A stretch of DNA of 64,000 bases from Anaerolineae bacterium (GTDB lineage: Bacteria > Chloroflexota > Anaerolineae > DUEN01): NCBI GenBank assembly GCA_025060615.1, contig JANXBS010000005.1:140144-204143 (forward strand), given 5' to 3'. The translations under genes and the position numbers were made by a program. This document shows positions 26,058-35,098 of the stretch, piece after piece (position 1 is the stretch's first letter; each line of letters starts with the position of its first letter). The notes under the pieces are model-generated. The model did not search any database. It saw only the letters and a program-made list of their open reading frames with translations, and had not been told where the DNA came from.

Positions 26058-27305
26058 TTAACGGACGATGTTCACCAGCTCCTGCAGCATTTGGTCCGAA
26101 GCAGAGATGACCCGCGAATTGGCCTGGAACCCGCGCTGAGCTCGAATCATGTCGGTAAACTGGGTCGCCAAATCCACGTTGGACATCTCTAGGTAGCCGG
26201 CGTTGATCTGGCCACGCTCCCCAGTGCCAGCGACCCCTACCGTACGCGCGCCGGTGTTGGCAGACTCGGAGTACAGGTTTTGCCCCTCCTTGATAAGGCC
26301 GGCTGGGTTACGGAAGGTGGCCAGGGCGATTTGTCCCACAGCTTGGCGCAGTCCGTTGGAGTAAACCCCCATCACAATCCCGCTTGTGGCCACGTCAAAG
26401 CCGACGAGCGCACCGGCTGCGTTCCCGTCTTGGGAAACCGCCCTCACCTCGCTCAAGTCGGCCAGTTGAGTTAACGAGGTAAGGTCCAGATTGATGGTCT
26501 GCGGAGTGTTCGCCCCATTAGACAGAGTGATCGTCAGGCTAGGGGTTCCTCCAGATGCAACGTTCCCCTGCGCGTCGAACACCAAGTTTGCAGGAAGTGG
26601 GGAGGTGATCGCCATGTCGGGGTCGTTCTCACTAGGGGTGATGCTCCACGTGTTATTGGCCGTTTTCTCGAAGGTAAGCGTGATGTAATGGCTAGTCCCC
26701 ATCGAATCGTACACCTCGAAAGTGACGCGGGTCTGCGAGTCAGGGCCTATTGGCGCAGACGACCTGAGGTTGCCACGGAAGACGACGCTGGACGTTGGAT
26801 TCGCCGTCACCGTGCTGCCCAGCCCAATCGTGATCACCGTCAGGGGCGTCGTAGGGTCTATATTGCCGTTGGCATCCGCTTGCCAGCCGAGGATGGGCAA
26901 CCCGGTGTGTGGGTTCACCAGCCTGCCGTCGGTGGCGATGTCCAGAGTCCCATCGCGCGAGTAAAGCTGTCGGTTGTTGGGCCCCTGAAAGATGAAGAAA
27001 CCCTCGCCCTGAATGGCCAGATCACTGGTGCGACCAGTGGACTGTAGCCCGCCCTGGGTGAACAGGGTATCCACCCCTCCTAGCGTCATGCCGAGGCCGA
27101 TCTGCACCGGGTTGATGCCTCCGCGGCCTGCCGCTAGGTCGGGCCCCGTCCCACTGCTGATGACCTGATTCATCATCTCCTGGAACGAGACGCGACTGCT
27201 CTTGAACGCAGTGGTGTTGACGTTGGCAATATTGTTCGCCACCACGTCCATAAACGTCTGATGGAACCGCAAAGCCGAAGCTGCTGAAATCATAGATCGC
27301 AACAT
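26058..27305 (-). CDS. flgE: Flagellar hook protein FlgE
   Basis: 415 residues. N-terminal rod/hook motif MDVVANNIANVNTTAFKSS, a D1-like repeat region with LAIQGEGFFIF, a central hook domain rich in Thr/Ser, and C-terminal YLEMSNVDLATQFTDMI with the RGFQANSRVI helix. These match FlgE; flgF/flgG-type rod proteins are shorter. FlgE builds the hook exported through the type III gate. AGGAGG sits seven bases before the ATG. It follows the TIGR02530-type gene by 142 nt; that gap shows nothing else I can name. Confidence 0.95.
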   Translation of the reverse strand: MLRSMISAASALRFHQTFMDVVANNIANVNTTAFKSSRVSFQEMMNQVISSGTGPDLAAGRGGINPVQIGLGMTLGGVDTLFTQGGLQSTGRTSDLAIQGEGFFIFQGPNNRQLYSRDGTLDIATDGRLVNPHTGLPILGWQADANGNIDPTTPLTVITIGLGSTVTANPTSSVVFRGNLRSSAPIGPDSQTRVTFEVYDSMGTSHYITLTFEKTANNTWSITPSENDPDMAITSPLPANLVFDAQGNVASGGTPSLTITLSNGANTPQTINLDLTSLTQLADLSEVRAVSQDGNAAGALVGFDVATSGIVMGVYSNGLRQAVGQIALATFRNPAGLIKEGQNLYSESANTGARTVGVAGTGERGQINAGYLEMSNVDLATQFTDMIRAQRGFQANSRVISASDQMLQELVNIVR

Positions 27306-27447
27306 GATTTTTCCTCCTGTAGGGGTATGTCTTGGCCTTCAAGGCTGGAAAATTGTTCGATCGGTTGCGCTGGCCCCCTGCAAGAGGTCCAGCCAAGCGC
27401 AACGGATTCTCCGCCGCATACTTCGCGCTACCACCTGCACCATCATC

Positions 27448-27840
27448 TTACGCCAGCACTGCGCTGTCAATGTTTGTAAACACATTCGATTTGCGGTGGC
27501 GTGCATCCATGGCGGTAATCACTGTGCGATTGCGTATGCTGACTACCAGTGCCAGATCGTCTAGCAGGATCAGGGACTCTCGAGCACCTCGGCGGTCGGC
27601 TGCTTCGACAGCCTTCTCGATCCGCTCACGCTGAGCCGGGGTTAGCTCGATTTCTCTCTCACGCAGACGGACCTCCGCATGGTGAGAAAATCGGAGCTGT
27701 CCGATCTCAGACTCTCGACGCAGCACCGCTGCAAAGTCGGCCTGTGGTTGGCTCACGGTTACAGGCCGCAACGGCGAGGATGCATACGGCTCGATACGGA
27801 TCGGGTCTGGCGTCAAAGGCAACGTGATCTTTTCAACCAT
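27448..27840 (-). CDS. Flagellar operon protein, TIGR02530-like
   Basis: 130 residues. The C-terminal half carries the family pattern LRFSHHAEVRLREREIELT...GARESLILLDDLALVVSIRNRTVITAMD in pieces, which matches the small flagellar operon proteins described as TIGR02530 between flgD and flgE. The N-terminal half is disordered with an FAAVL segment, a possible export gate recognition motif. Function is not known. The ATG has AGGAGG about seven bases upstream, and the gene is 12 nt after flgD. Confidence 0.85.
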   Translation of the reverse strand: MVEKITLPLTPDPIRIEPYASSPLRPVTVSQPQADFAAVLRRESEIGQLRFSHHAEVRLREREIELTPAQRERIEKAVEAADRRGARESLILLDDLALVVSIRNRTVITAMDARHRKSNVFTNIDSAVLA

Positions 27841-27852
27841 AGCACCTTCCTC

Positions 27853-28287
27853 CTAACGCACCAATGTAACTTGGGAAAGTAGAACTTCGCGATCACCCAA
27901 ATCTAGGCTCACCACGCCATTGCGGACGCGCGCTCCCTGTACAATTCCCTCTATCAGCCGCCCACCCTCATCCATCGCCTGCACGGTACGGCCGATCAGC
28001 GCACTGGCTTGCAGGAGCTGCTCTTGGGCCATAAAGGTCTGCAGGCTCTCATTCATCCGCCACATCTGTTCCAGCGTCGTTAGTTGGGCCAGTTGCGACA
28101 GGAATTCTTCACCTCGGATGGGCGAAAGCGGATCTTGGTTACGGATCTGGACCAACAACAGTCGCAAAAACGCGTTACGGTCTACGTTCAGCGACGATGA
28201 TTCTTGCTGGTTGCTGCGTGCACTCGACACCTGGGGAACGGCCGCCAGTAGGCTGGCCGCTGCCACCGCCCATGAGGTATCATCCAT
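27853..28287 (-). CDS. flgD: Hook cap assembly protein FlgD
   Basis: 144 residues. The conserved N-terminal export and assembly region reads FLRLLLVQIRNQDPLSP...FLSQLAQLTTLEQM, followed by ASALIGRTV and a short beta-rich tail. FlgD caps the growing hook so FlgE can polymerise. The protein is shorter than the enteric form, lacking the extra FnIII-like domain, as in many Gram-positive-type bacteria. It is 9 nt downstream of fliK. Confidence 0.93.
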   Translation of the reverse strand: MDDTSWAVAAASLLAAVPQVSSARSNQQESSSLNVDRNAFLRLLLVQIRNQDPLSPIRGEEFLSQLAQLTTLEQMWRMNESLQTFMAQEQLLQASALIGRTVQAMDEGGRLIEGIVQGARVRNGVVSLDLGDREVLLSQVTLVR

Positions 28288-28296
28288 ACTTGCCTC

Positions 28297-30453
28297 CTAT
28301 GCTTGTAAGTCAATCAACGAATAGGCTCGGCTCGTCAAAACGCCTTGCGTGGCTGCTAAGGGCTCAGTTGGCGGCTGCCAGGCCATCCCTCGTCGAGGCA
28401 GTCGGAGCTCCTCGGCTTCATATGGATGCGAAGCCGTTCCTCCCCAGCTACCAAAATGGCCAACTAGACTCGATCCCTCAGCCCCAGAGTGGCTAGCTAT
28501 CACATCACACCGTTCAAGCTGAATGCCACGCTCTGCTAGCCCACTTCTGAGCTGATCGAGATTAGCCTGGATCAACGCCAGCGCCTCTGGAGTCTCCGCC
28601 TTCATTAGCAGAGCAATGCCGTGGACGTTGGTGCTAAGGCGGATCTCCAGGTGTCCCAAGTGGTTTGGCCGCAGTTGCATCCGCCACTCGGATTCACCGC
28701 GCCGGAGCGCCACATACACCCGATCTACCAACTCGCGGAACAAGTGCAAAACCGCCCGATCAGAGCTCACCCCCTCACCTCGATCGCCCCTCCCAGCAAT
28801 CGCTAGAGAGTTGGAAGAGCCAGACAAGTCTAAAGCTACCTCGGCTGCCGGTGTCTGCTCCAACGGGCTCACACTGTCTTGAGCTGAGCGGCCCCGATTC
28901 ATCCTCTGCCAAAGCTCTTCTGAGGCAATCGCCTTTAACTCGACGGTAACCGTACTAGCAGGAAGCCTCACAGAGACTGACTCTCCTAGCACCTGTTTCG
29001 CCTCAGACATCTGTTGCCTCTCTGGACCTGCCTGGCACATGGTCTGCTGATCCGTTACGGCAGCGTTCACGCTCTGCGCCGTAGCCTGTCCGGCTGGGAA
29101 AGCCCTGCCCAGGGTTGAGGCCTCGACGGCCTCCATCGCCATTTCCCACTGCGTGGCTTTGCCACCTTGGATGGCCTGTTGGTCCAGGCTCACCACTAAA
29201 AGCTCACTTGCTGATAGCAGGGCACTTTTATCCCCGACGTGCCGGCCATCCCCTTGACTTGGAACTCGCCTATCCTCATGTTGGTTTATCCGATAAGAGA
29301 GTCTTGCTTCGGTAGCTACGGCTTTTTGACCGCCGACTACACTGCGGATTTCTGTATTAGATGGTCGAATGATCTCTGAAGGAGCGTTGGCTTCTGGGCT
29401 AACTCGGCCGGCCTCGGGCTGATCAGACAGATACTGATCATCCCAGGAGATCGCCGAAGCTGCTCCTTGCTGGGTCACCGGTCTGCTTTCGATTATCAAC
29501 TCAAACTGTGATCGTCGGCCATCCACATCGGCCTGAAAACTACTCCTTCCCGCCGTAATGGGTCGAGCCATAGAAGATGAGAGTTCTGGCAACACAAGCC
29601 ACTTTGAAGCAGCGGGCCGTTCTATGGCCAGTCCTTCCGTTGGCAACGGTTTTGGCTCGGTTACTCCTGCTCTTGCGCCCCACTGGATCGTCCCATGAGG
29701 GCTGCTTCCCATATCGGGCTGATAGGCCGCTACAGGCAGAGGCATCCCTGATGGCGTCGTAGCGCGTGCGAGTATAGGTTCAACCCCATCTGCCATCGGC
29801 TGGGCGATCACCTCCATCACCACGTTTTGTAGCTCCAAGTCTGCCTGCACCTGTCCGATGGCACCTTCTGACGCATCCCGTGTGGAGATCCTTAGTTCTC
29901 TAAGTCGCACAGATTGCGGCTGTATAGATGTCTGGGACGATTCAGCAACGTAAGCCATGGCAGGCAGTTCGATGACGTCCATCGAACCGGAGGTGACCTC
30001 CAACGCTTCATTCGTGGGTGGTCGAACGGGAATCACCCACCACGACAGAGCCGGCGAGTCAGCCCAGAGTGAATCCGATGGGACAACGCTCAACAATCCT
30101 TCGTGCACTGCCTCCTGCCTATTCGCCGTCTGCGGTTCATCTGGGGGATCACCTTGAGGAGGCTCGGCCATCGCCCAGCCAACGATCTCGGGCAATGGCA
30201 TCACTGGAACGTCGGCTATCTGCCTTAAATCTCTTTCTCGTTGTCGATGAGACAGGTCTACCGGTTCCAGGTCAGCTTTCGAGGTGGCCTCTACAGGGAT
30301 TTGGATTGATGAGCTACTAACAGCCATCCACTGAGCCAGTAGCGTCGCCAAGAAACGGGCCTCCTCACCTGGCCGCCGGGCCATCCCACCAAGGGATGGC
30401 AAAGAGGGGAGCAGGCACGTCCCCGTCGAGATACTCGGATCCACGATTTGCAC
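28297..30453 (-). CDS. fliK: Hook-length control protein FliK
   Basis: 718 residues from a GTG with GGGGGTGAGAG upstream. The first 560 residues are low-complexity, rich in Ser, Ala, Gln and Pro, as in FliK rulers. The C-terminal Flg_hook domain (about 590-680) contains WRMQLRPNHLGHLEIRL and EALALIQANLDQLRSGL, the core of FliK C-domains that contacts FlhB to switch export. The protein is longer than the enteric one, which may mean a longer hook. It lies between the DNRLRE gene and flgD. Confidence 0.9.
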   Translation of the reverse strand: MQIVDPSISTGTCLLPSLPSLGGMARRPGEEARFLATLLAQWMAVSSSSIQIPVEATSKADLEPVDLSHRQRERDLRQIADVPVMPLPEIVGWAMAEPPQGDPPDEPQTANRQEAVHEGLLSVVPSDSLWADSPALSWWVIPVRPPTNEALEVTSGSMDVIELPAMAYVAESSQTSIQPQSVRLRELRISTRDASEGAIGQVQADLELQNVVMEVIAQPMADGVEPILARATTPSGMPLPVAAYQPDMGSSPHGTIQWGARAGVTEPKPLPTEGLAIERPAASKWLVLPELSSSMARPITAGRSSFQADVDGRRSQFELIIESRPVTQQGAASAISWDDQYLSDQPEAGRVSPEANAPSEIIRPSNTEIRSVVGGQKAVATEARLSYRINQHEDRRVPSQGDGRHVGDKSALLSASELLVVSLDQQAIQGGKATQWEMAMEAVEASTLGRAFPAGQATAQSVNAAVTDQQTMCQAGPERQQMSEAKQVLGESVSVRLPASTVTVELKAIASEELWQRMNRGRSAQDSVSPLEQTPAAEVALDLSGSSNSLAIAGRGDRGEGVSSDRAVLHLFRELVDRVYVALRRGESEWRMQLRPNHLGHLEIRLSTNVHGIALLMKAETPEALALIQANLDQLRSGLAERGIQLERCDVIASHSGAEGSSLVGHFGSWGGTASHPYEAEELRLPRRGMAWQPPTEPLAATQGVLTSRAYSLIDLQA

Positions 30454-30524
30454 GCTCTCACCCCCTTTCTTCAGGCTTGTTCAAGGCCATTCGCGCCTGC
30501 CAGGGCAGCCCCTTCCAGCTCCTT

Positions 30525-32336
30525 TTACCCATTGGATGGGCAACTGCTGGTTGGCAGATCAGCTATCGGCAAAATGGGACGGCCGTCCACACTGTGCACC
30601 CAAACGGTCGAGCTAGTCTCTATGCCGTCAACACTTAGCCAGAAGTACATCCGATTATCTGGATTACGAGCCGCGCGCACGTCCAAATTGTTGAAATCCC
30701 AGACTATATAGCGGATGCCGTTCTGAACCACCTCTCGCGGCAAGCCAGGGATGCCTCGACCGCCAGTTCCATCCGTGGCGTCATTGATCGCCCAGTGCAG
30801 TCGCACGATTGGCCTGAAACCGGCCGCTGGAAAAGCTTGGCGAGTTCCTGCCGCAAACAGGATCGCTGTCAGGTTGGCACGTTCCGCTTCTTGTGCAGGT
30901 ACGCCCCCGTGCGGCCAGAGGATACTAATCCAAGCGTCTACGCGCGAGGGTACCTCCTGTACCAGGCCGACCGGCATCGGCTCAACTACGTTCAGCGTCC
31001 GCACATCCCGGCCAAGGGACACCACATTGTGAGCGGTTGTCATACCATCTACTGTGGCGAAGAAATGCATCGGCTCACCCATCTGTCCCAGAATGGAGAC
31101 GTCCACCCCAGTGAAGTCCCAAACAGGGAAGCGCAGCCCCCTCTCCTCGACCATTCGCTTCTTGCCAACTGTCAACATGCGCGCCGGCGTGTTTCCTCCC
31201 GCTCCCCAGAGGCGGACCGTTGGCTCCCACTCACAGGGGGGCGGCGTCAACGCAGCATCGCTGAACAGGTACACTGTAGCGCTGACCTGTTGTGGTCCAG
31301 ATGGCCATAATGCCTCGATCTTCGCTTGCACTATTGGCGAGGGCAAAGCAGTTGCCATAGTAGCTGAGACCGGCGCGGAGGTCGATGTCAGGGCTGGAGG
31401 CTCCGAAGAGATAGTCTCAGCTGACGGCTTCGGCGAGGTGGACGAGGGCGTCGGATCAGAGGTGACGATCGTTTCCTCAGGCACGGACGGAGAAAACGAA
31501 GAGGAGGTCGGCATAGGCGTTGCAGCTGAGATCGGCGTTGGCGCTATCACTGAAGCAAGCGAGGATTTAGGCACCGGCGTCTCTTCGTTGTAGGGCGTCG
31601 CCCCGAGGCGTCTTCTGCCGTAGATGAACCTCAAAGAGAGGACATCCTCTTGGGCGACCCTCACGGACAAGCTACCGGCCGCATGTGATGGCTTCGGCCA
31701 TTGGTAGTGCACGGCCAGCCGCGGGCGCTGTGCTACGCTTCGCCACTCCGAACTAGCCAGATAATACTCTACATCCTCGCCCTCGGCCGTCATCAGCAGG
31801 ATCATCTCACTAAAGGCAGCCCGCAATTGCTCACGCACAGCATCAGTCACATTCCAGCGATACCAGCACCCCACTTTGTTCAAGGCCTGTCGGCTGAGCA
31901 TCCCACTGCGATTCCTTATCTCAAAAGCGTCTAAGCTCTTGCCAGGCTGTCCAACCAAGGCCATGAGCCAGGCAGCCTCTTCGTCCCATGGCCGCGTGAG
32001 CAGAGACACGGCCACGTCTAACGGGGCCGGGGCGCTACGACCTTCCACCCACAACTCTAAGCTGGCGTTCAAAACTTCCGCCCCCTTTGGCAACCGACTC
32101 AGATCGAAACGAAGGAGTACTGCCGCCCCTGTGGCAATGGAAAGCACCGGCTCGGCATCATACACTCGGCTCGGATTACGGGCAGTTACATACGTATCGT
32201 TTACTGCTTGCTCCATAGGAGGCGCTGCTTGGATGACCAATGTGGAGCTCATCGTTTCCTGAGCTAGGGCACCGGCCGACCATCCGAGAAACCACAGGAA
32301 GGCGAGGAAAGGCCATAGGTATATTTGACCGCTCAC
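30525..32336 (-). CDS. Secreted DNRLRE-domain protein with two copies of an unrecognised domain
   Basis: 603 residues from a GTG overlapping the flgB stop by 4 nt. Sec signal (about 1-25), DNRLRE-type beta domain (about 35-212; LLRFDLSRLPKGAEVLNASLELWV), a Ser/Thr/Pro linker (about 250-335), then two repeats of an unknown beta domain (about 338-445 and 468-586) sharing LWP..., a central W/VRL, and VWDF.....V.........F....DG. DNRLRE domains occur in surface and cell-wall proteins. It is translationally coupled inside the flagellar operon between flgB and fliK, which is not a standard location. Function unknown; adhesion or carbohydrate binding is a guess. Confidence 0.8.
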   Translation of the reverse strand: MSGQIYLWPFLAFLWFLGWSAGALAQETMSSTLVIQAAPPMEQAVNDTYVTARNPSRVYDAEPVLSIATGAAVLLRFDLSRLPKGAEVLNASLELWVEGRSAPAPLDVAVSLLTRPWDEEAAWLMALVGQPGKSLDAFEIRNRSGMLSRQALNKVGCWYRWNVTDAVREQLRAAFSEMILLMTAEGEDVEYYLASSEWRSVAQRPRLAVHYQWPKPSHAAGSLSVRVAQEDVLSLRFIYGRRRLGATPYNEETPVPKSSLASVIAPTPISAATPMPTSSSFSPSVPEETIVTSDPTPSSTSPKPSAETISSEPPALTSTSAPVSATMATALPSPIVQAKIEALWPSGPQQVSATVYLFSDAALTPPPCEWEPTVRLWGAGGNTPARMLTVGKKRMVEERGLRFPVWDFTGVDVSILGQMGEPMHFFATVDGMTTAHNVVSLGRDVRTLNVVEPMPVGLVQEVPSRVDAWISILWPHGGVPAQEAERANLTAILFAAGTRQAFPAAGFRPIVRLHWAINDATDGTGGRGIPGLPREVVQNGIRYIVWDFNNLDVRAARNPDNRMYFWLSVDGIETSSTVWVHSVDGRPILPIADLPTSSCPSNG

Positions 32337-32755
32337 TTTCGTCCTTCCGTAACGATGGCCCTCAACAGAGCCAGCTTGCGAGCCAGAATCTGCGTAGAAG
32401 CCTGGTAGAGTAAGCTCGTCTCTGTGAGAGAGGCCATCTCTTTCTCCAGGTCTACGTTGTTGCCGTCGGCGCGCAAAGTCGTGTTCATGCGTGTTCGTAC
32501 TATTGGCTGGACTTCTAGCGCCGAGGAAGAGTCGACCCGGAAGTGCGCCGGATGGGTGACTCGGAGCGGCTCGACCTGCCCGCGCTCAGCCTCGAGCGCC
32601 CGTTTCAGCTCGGCCTCGAACAGGACCTCAGAAGCCTTAAAACCAGGAGTGTTCAGGTTGGCCAAGTTGTTGCTCGTCACCTGCTGGCGCAGCGAAAGGG
32701 CTGTCAAAGCCCGCTGTAACACTGCTGTGGTTATGTCATCGAAGAACACCCTCAT
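32333..32755 (-). CDS. flgB: Flagellar proximal rod protein FlgB
   Basis: 140 residues from the ATG with GGGAGG seven bases upstream (a GTG five codons earlier is less likely). Conserved RQQVTSNNLANLNTPGFKAS near the N-terminus and NNVDLEKEMASLTETSLLYQA near the C-terminus define FlgB. It forms part of the proximal rod with FlgC and FliE. Normally flgB heads the flgB-flgC-fliE run; here it lies 6 kb downstream of flgC, after the lytic transglycosylase gene. Confidence 0.94.
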   Translation of the reverse strand: MRVFFDDITTAVLQRALTALSLRQQVTSNNLANLNTPGFKASEVLFEAELKRALEAERGQVEPLRVTHPAHFRVDSSSALEVQPIVRTRMNTTLRADGNNVDLEKEMASLTETSLLYQASTQILARKLALLRAIVTEGRK

Positions 32756-32757
32756 GC

Positions 32758-33285
32758 CTAACCCTCCCACTCGCTCCTATGGACAAGCTGTAGCACACGC
32801 CGCACGTAAGCCTGCGTCTCCGCATACGGCGGAATGCCGCCGTAGCGATCCACCGCGCCTGGACCGGCGTTATAGGCCGCCAACGCTAACGATAGCTGGC
32901 CGTAGCGATCTAACATACGGCGCAGATAGGCCGTTCCCCCTTCAATGTTCTGAGCCGGGTCGAAGCTATCTCTCACGCCCAGCGCTGCAGCGGTAGTGTC
33001 CATCAACTGCATTAGCCCCTTCGCACCAGCCGCCGACACCGCCATTGGGTCGAAGTTCGACTCGACCCGGATCACGGCCTTGATCAGGTCCGCAGGCAGA
33101 TCGTACTGCCGGGCAGCCTTCTCGATCAGGGCATCAAAGCGGGTGGGATCGCTAGCCGTGAGGGGGTGAAACCTCCCGACCTTTGCACCGCGATCCCGCT
33201 CTGCCAGACGCTCAACGATCTGGCGTAAGAGGGCAACTTGCAGGTTAGCGATGATGCAACCAACCTGATCTACAATCCCGCCCAT
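32758..33285 (-). CDS. Lytic transglycosylase (SLT domain)
   Basis: About 175 residues. The SLT domain (about 50-170) has the catalytic Glu E75 in [13 protein letters not shown], then [26 protein letters not shown] and [21 protein letters not shown], all hallmarks of family 1 lytic transglycosylases. No signal peptide is evident, so it may leave through the flagellar export gate, as FlgJ does. It probably opens the wall for the rod. The ATG overlaps the fliJ stop, and flgB starts 2 nt after its stop. Confidence 0.9.
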   Translation of the reverse strand: MGGIVDQVGCIIANLQVALLRQIVERLAERDRGAKVGRFHPLTASDPTRFDALIEKAARQYDLPADLIKAVIRVESNFDPMAVSAAGAKGLMQLMDTTAAALGVRDSFDPAQNIEGGTAYLRRMLDRYGQLSLALAAYNAGPGAVDRYGGIPPYAETQAYVRRVLQLVHRSEWEG

Positions 33286-33737
33286 CACATCACCTTCCGT
33301 CGAGGATAGCGGATTGTGTTGAGATCATCTATCAAGACCTGTTCTGCCCGCGCTTCCTCTTGTGCCCAAAGCTGCTGCAAGCGTTCCTTCAGGCGCTCGA
33401 TTTTCTTCTTTTCCTTCAGCGCCTCGTTCAGGGCTGTCCTACAGGCTTGAATCTGCTGAGTCAGCTCTTGTACGATCAACATCTGCCGAGTCAGCTCAGC
33501 TTCTAGCTGCGTTAGGTAAGATTCGGCCGCCAGCAAGCCGGCCTGGTCCAGCCGCTGAGCTGCCTTCAACGCGCGCACGCTTGCGAGCGTATGTGCCCAC
33601 TCGCCTTGAAGCGCCTGTAAGACCTCCTCTGCATGGCGCTGGTGCCTAAGGGCTGTCGCCAGCTCTGTCTCGCGAAGCTCAACCAGCGACTTCCGATAAG
33701 AGAGGACCGTTTCCAGATGAAAAGGCTTTTTGCCCAT
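33285..33737 (-). CDS. fliJ: Flagellar export chaperone FliJ
   Basis: 150 residues, almost entirely coiled coil, beginning [18 protein letters not shown], the usual FliJ start (F.L..vL.yR). It resembles the stalk of rotary ATPases, sits in the FliI hexamer and contacts FlhA. It is 2 nt downstream of fliI and overlaps the following transglycosylase start. Sequence is poorly conserved in the family; position and length support the call. Confidence 0.88.
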   Translation of the reverse strand: MGKKPFHLETVLSYRKSLVELRETELATALRHQRHAEEVLQALQGEWAHTLASVRALKAAQRLDQAGLLAAESYLTQLEAELTRQMLIVQELTQQIQACRTALNEALKEKKKIERLKERLQQLWAQEEARAEQVLIDDLNTIRYPRRKVM

Positions 33738-33739
33738 CG

Positions 33740-35098
33740 TTACGCTGCCTTACCTCGTCCCCGAGACTGGGGCATGGGTTCCGGAGGGAACATGTTGATG
33801 AGCCAAGCGATAGATTCCTCTAGCGCCGTGACCTCGTTCTCCCCCTGCCGAAGAAAGGCCTGAATTTTAGGAAGCATCGCTAGGGCGTAATCAATCTGTG
33901 GGTTACTGCCGGCTACGTAAGCTCCGATGTTGACTAGATCGCGTGCCCGCTCATAAGTAGCCAGCGCCTCTCGCAGGCGGGCGGCTGCCTGTTGATGCTC
34001 CGGACTGGTGATGCTGGGCATCAGCCGGCTCACGCTATGCAGGATGTCAATGGCTGGATAGTGGTTCTCCGCCGCCAATGATCGGCTTAGCACGATATGG
34101 CCGTCCAGAATGCTACGCACGGTGTCTGCAATGGGCTCGTTCATGTCGTCAGACTCCACCAGAACTGTGTAAAAACTGGTGATCGTCCCCATCTCTCCAG
34201 CGCCGGTTCGCTCCATTAACTTGGGCAACAGCGCGAAGACAGAAGGCGGGTAAGCCTTCATCGCCGGCGGCTCTCCGATGGCCAGTCCCACCTCCCGCTG
34301 GGCCATCGCAAAGCGCGTCACCGAGTCCATCAGGAATGTCACATCCATCCCCTGATCCCGAAAATACTCAGCGATGGCTGTCGCTGTCCAGGCCCCCTTG
34401 ATGCGGATCAATGGAGGATGATCGGACGTGGAGACGACGACGACGGAGCGCGCTAGCCCCTCTGGCCCCAAATTCGTCTCGATGAACTCTCGCACCTCAC
34501 GCCCGCGCTCGCCGATAAGGGCGATCACGTTGACATCAGAGCTGGCATGACGGGCGATCATGCCCAGCAAAGTGCTCTTACCCACGCCGCTGCCGGCGAA
34601 AATCCCCACTCGTTGTCCCTTCCCGCAAGTCAGCAGGCCGTCAATAGCGCGAATTCCCGTCGCCAAAGGCTGAGAGATGGGGCGACGCCGAAGCGGATGC
34701 GGTGTGGCAGCAGACAGTGGTGAGCGACGTTCACCCACCAACGGCCCCTTGCCGTCTAATGGCCGTCCCAGGCCGTCCAATACACGGCCCAAAACCTGTG
34801 GGCCAATAGACACCGCAAAGGACGCGCCACTGGCGATGACTGGGCTGCCAGGCTGGATGCCTTCCATCTCGCCCAAAGGCATTAACAACGTGCGATCTGA
34901 TTTGAATCCCACCACCTCGGCAGCGATCGGCTCATCCCGGGCAGCCGAATGGACGTAGCACAGTTCACCGATCTGGGAGTTCAACCCCTCCGCCTCGATG
35001 GTGAGCCCAATCACCTGGACCACCCGTCCCTGACAGCGCAGCAGGGTCAGGCCTGACAGCACATCATGGTACTTGCGCAGGTCTATCATCAAACTCAT
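33740..35098 (-). CDS. fliI: Flagellum-specific ATPase FliI
   Basis: 452 residues from the ATG with AAGGG eight bases upstream, overlapping fliH by 35 nt. Walker A AGSGVGKST (168-176), VIALIGERGREV, Walker B FLMDSVTRFA, and GTITSFYTVLVESDD are diagnostic of FliI. It energises and orders loading of export substrates with FliH and FliJ. A longer upstream frame exists but is not supported by the family. Confidence 0.96.
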   Translation of the reverse strand: MSLMIDLRKYHDVLSGLTLLRCQGRVVQVIGLTIEAEGLNSQIGELCYVHSAARDEPIAAEVVGFKSDRTLLMPLGEMEGIQPGSPVIASGASFAVSIGPQVLGRVLDGLGRPLDGKGPLVGERRSPLSAATPHPLRRRPISQPLATGIRAIDGLLTCGKGQRVGIFAGSGVGKSTLLGMIARHASSDVNVIALIGERGREVREFIETNLGPEGLARSVVVVSTSDHPPLIRIKGAWTATAIAEYFRDQGMDVTFLMDSVTRFAMAQREVGLAIGEPPAMKAYPPSVFALLPKLMERTGAGEMGTITSFYTVLVESDDMNEPIADTVRSILDGHIVLSRSLAAENHYPAIDILHSVSRLMPSITSPEHQQAAARLREALATYERARDLVNIGAYVAGSNPQIDYALAMLPKIQAFLRQGENEVTALEESIAWLINMFPPEPMPQSRGRGKAA

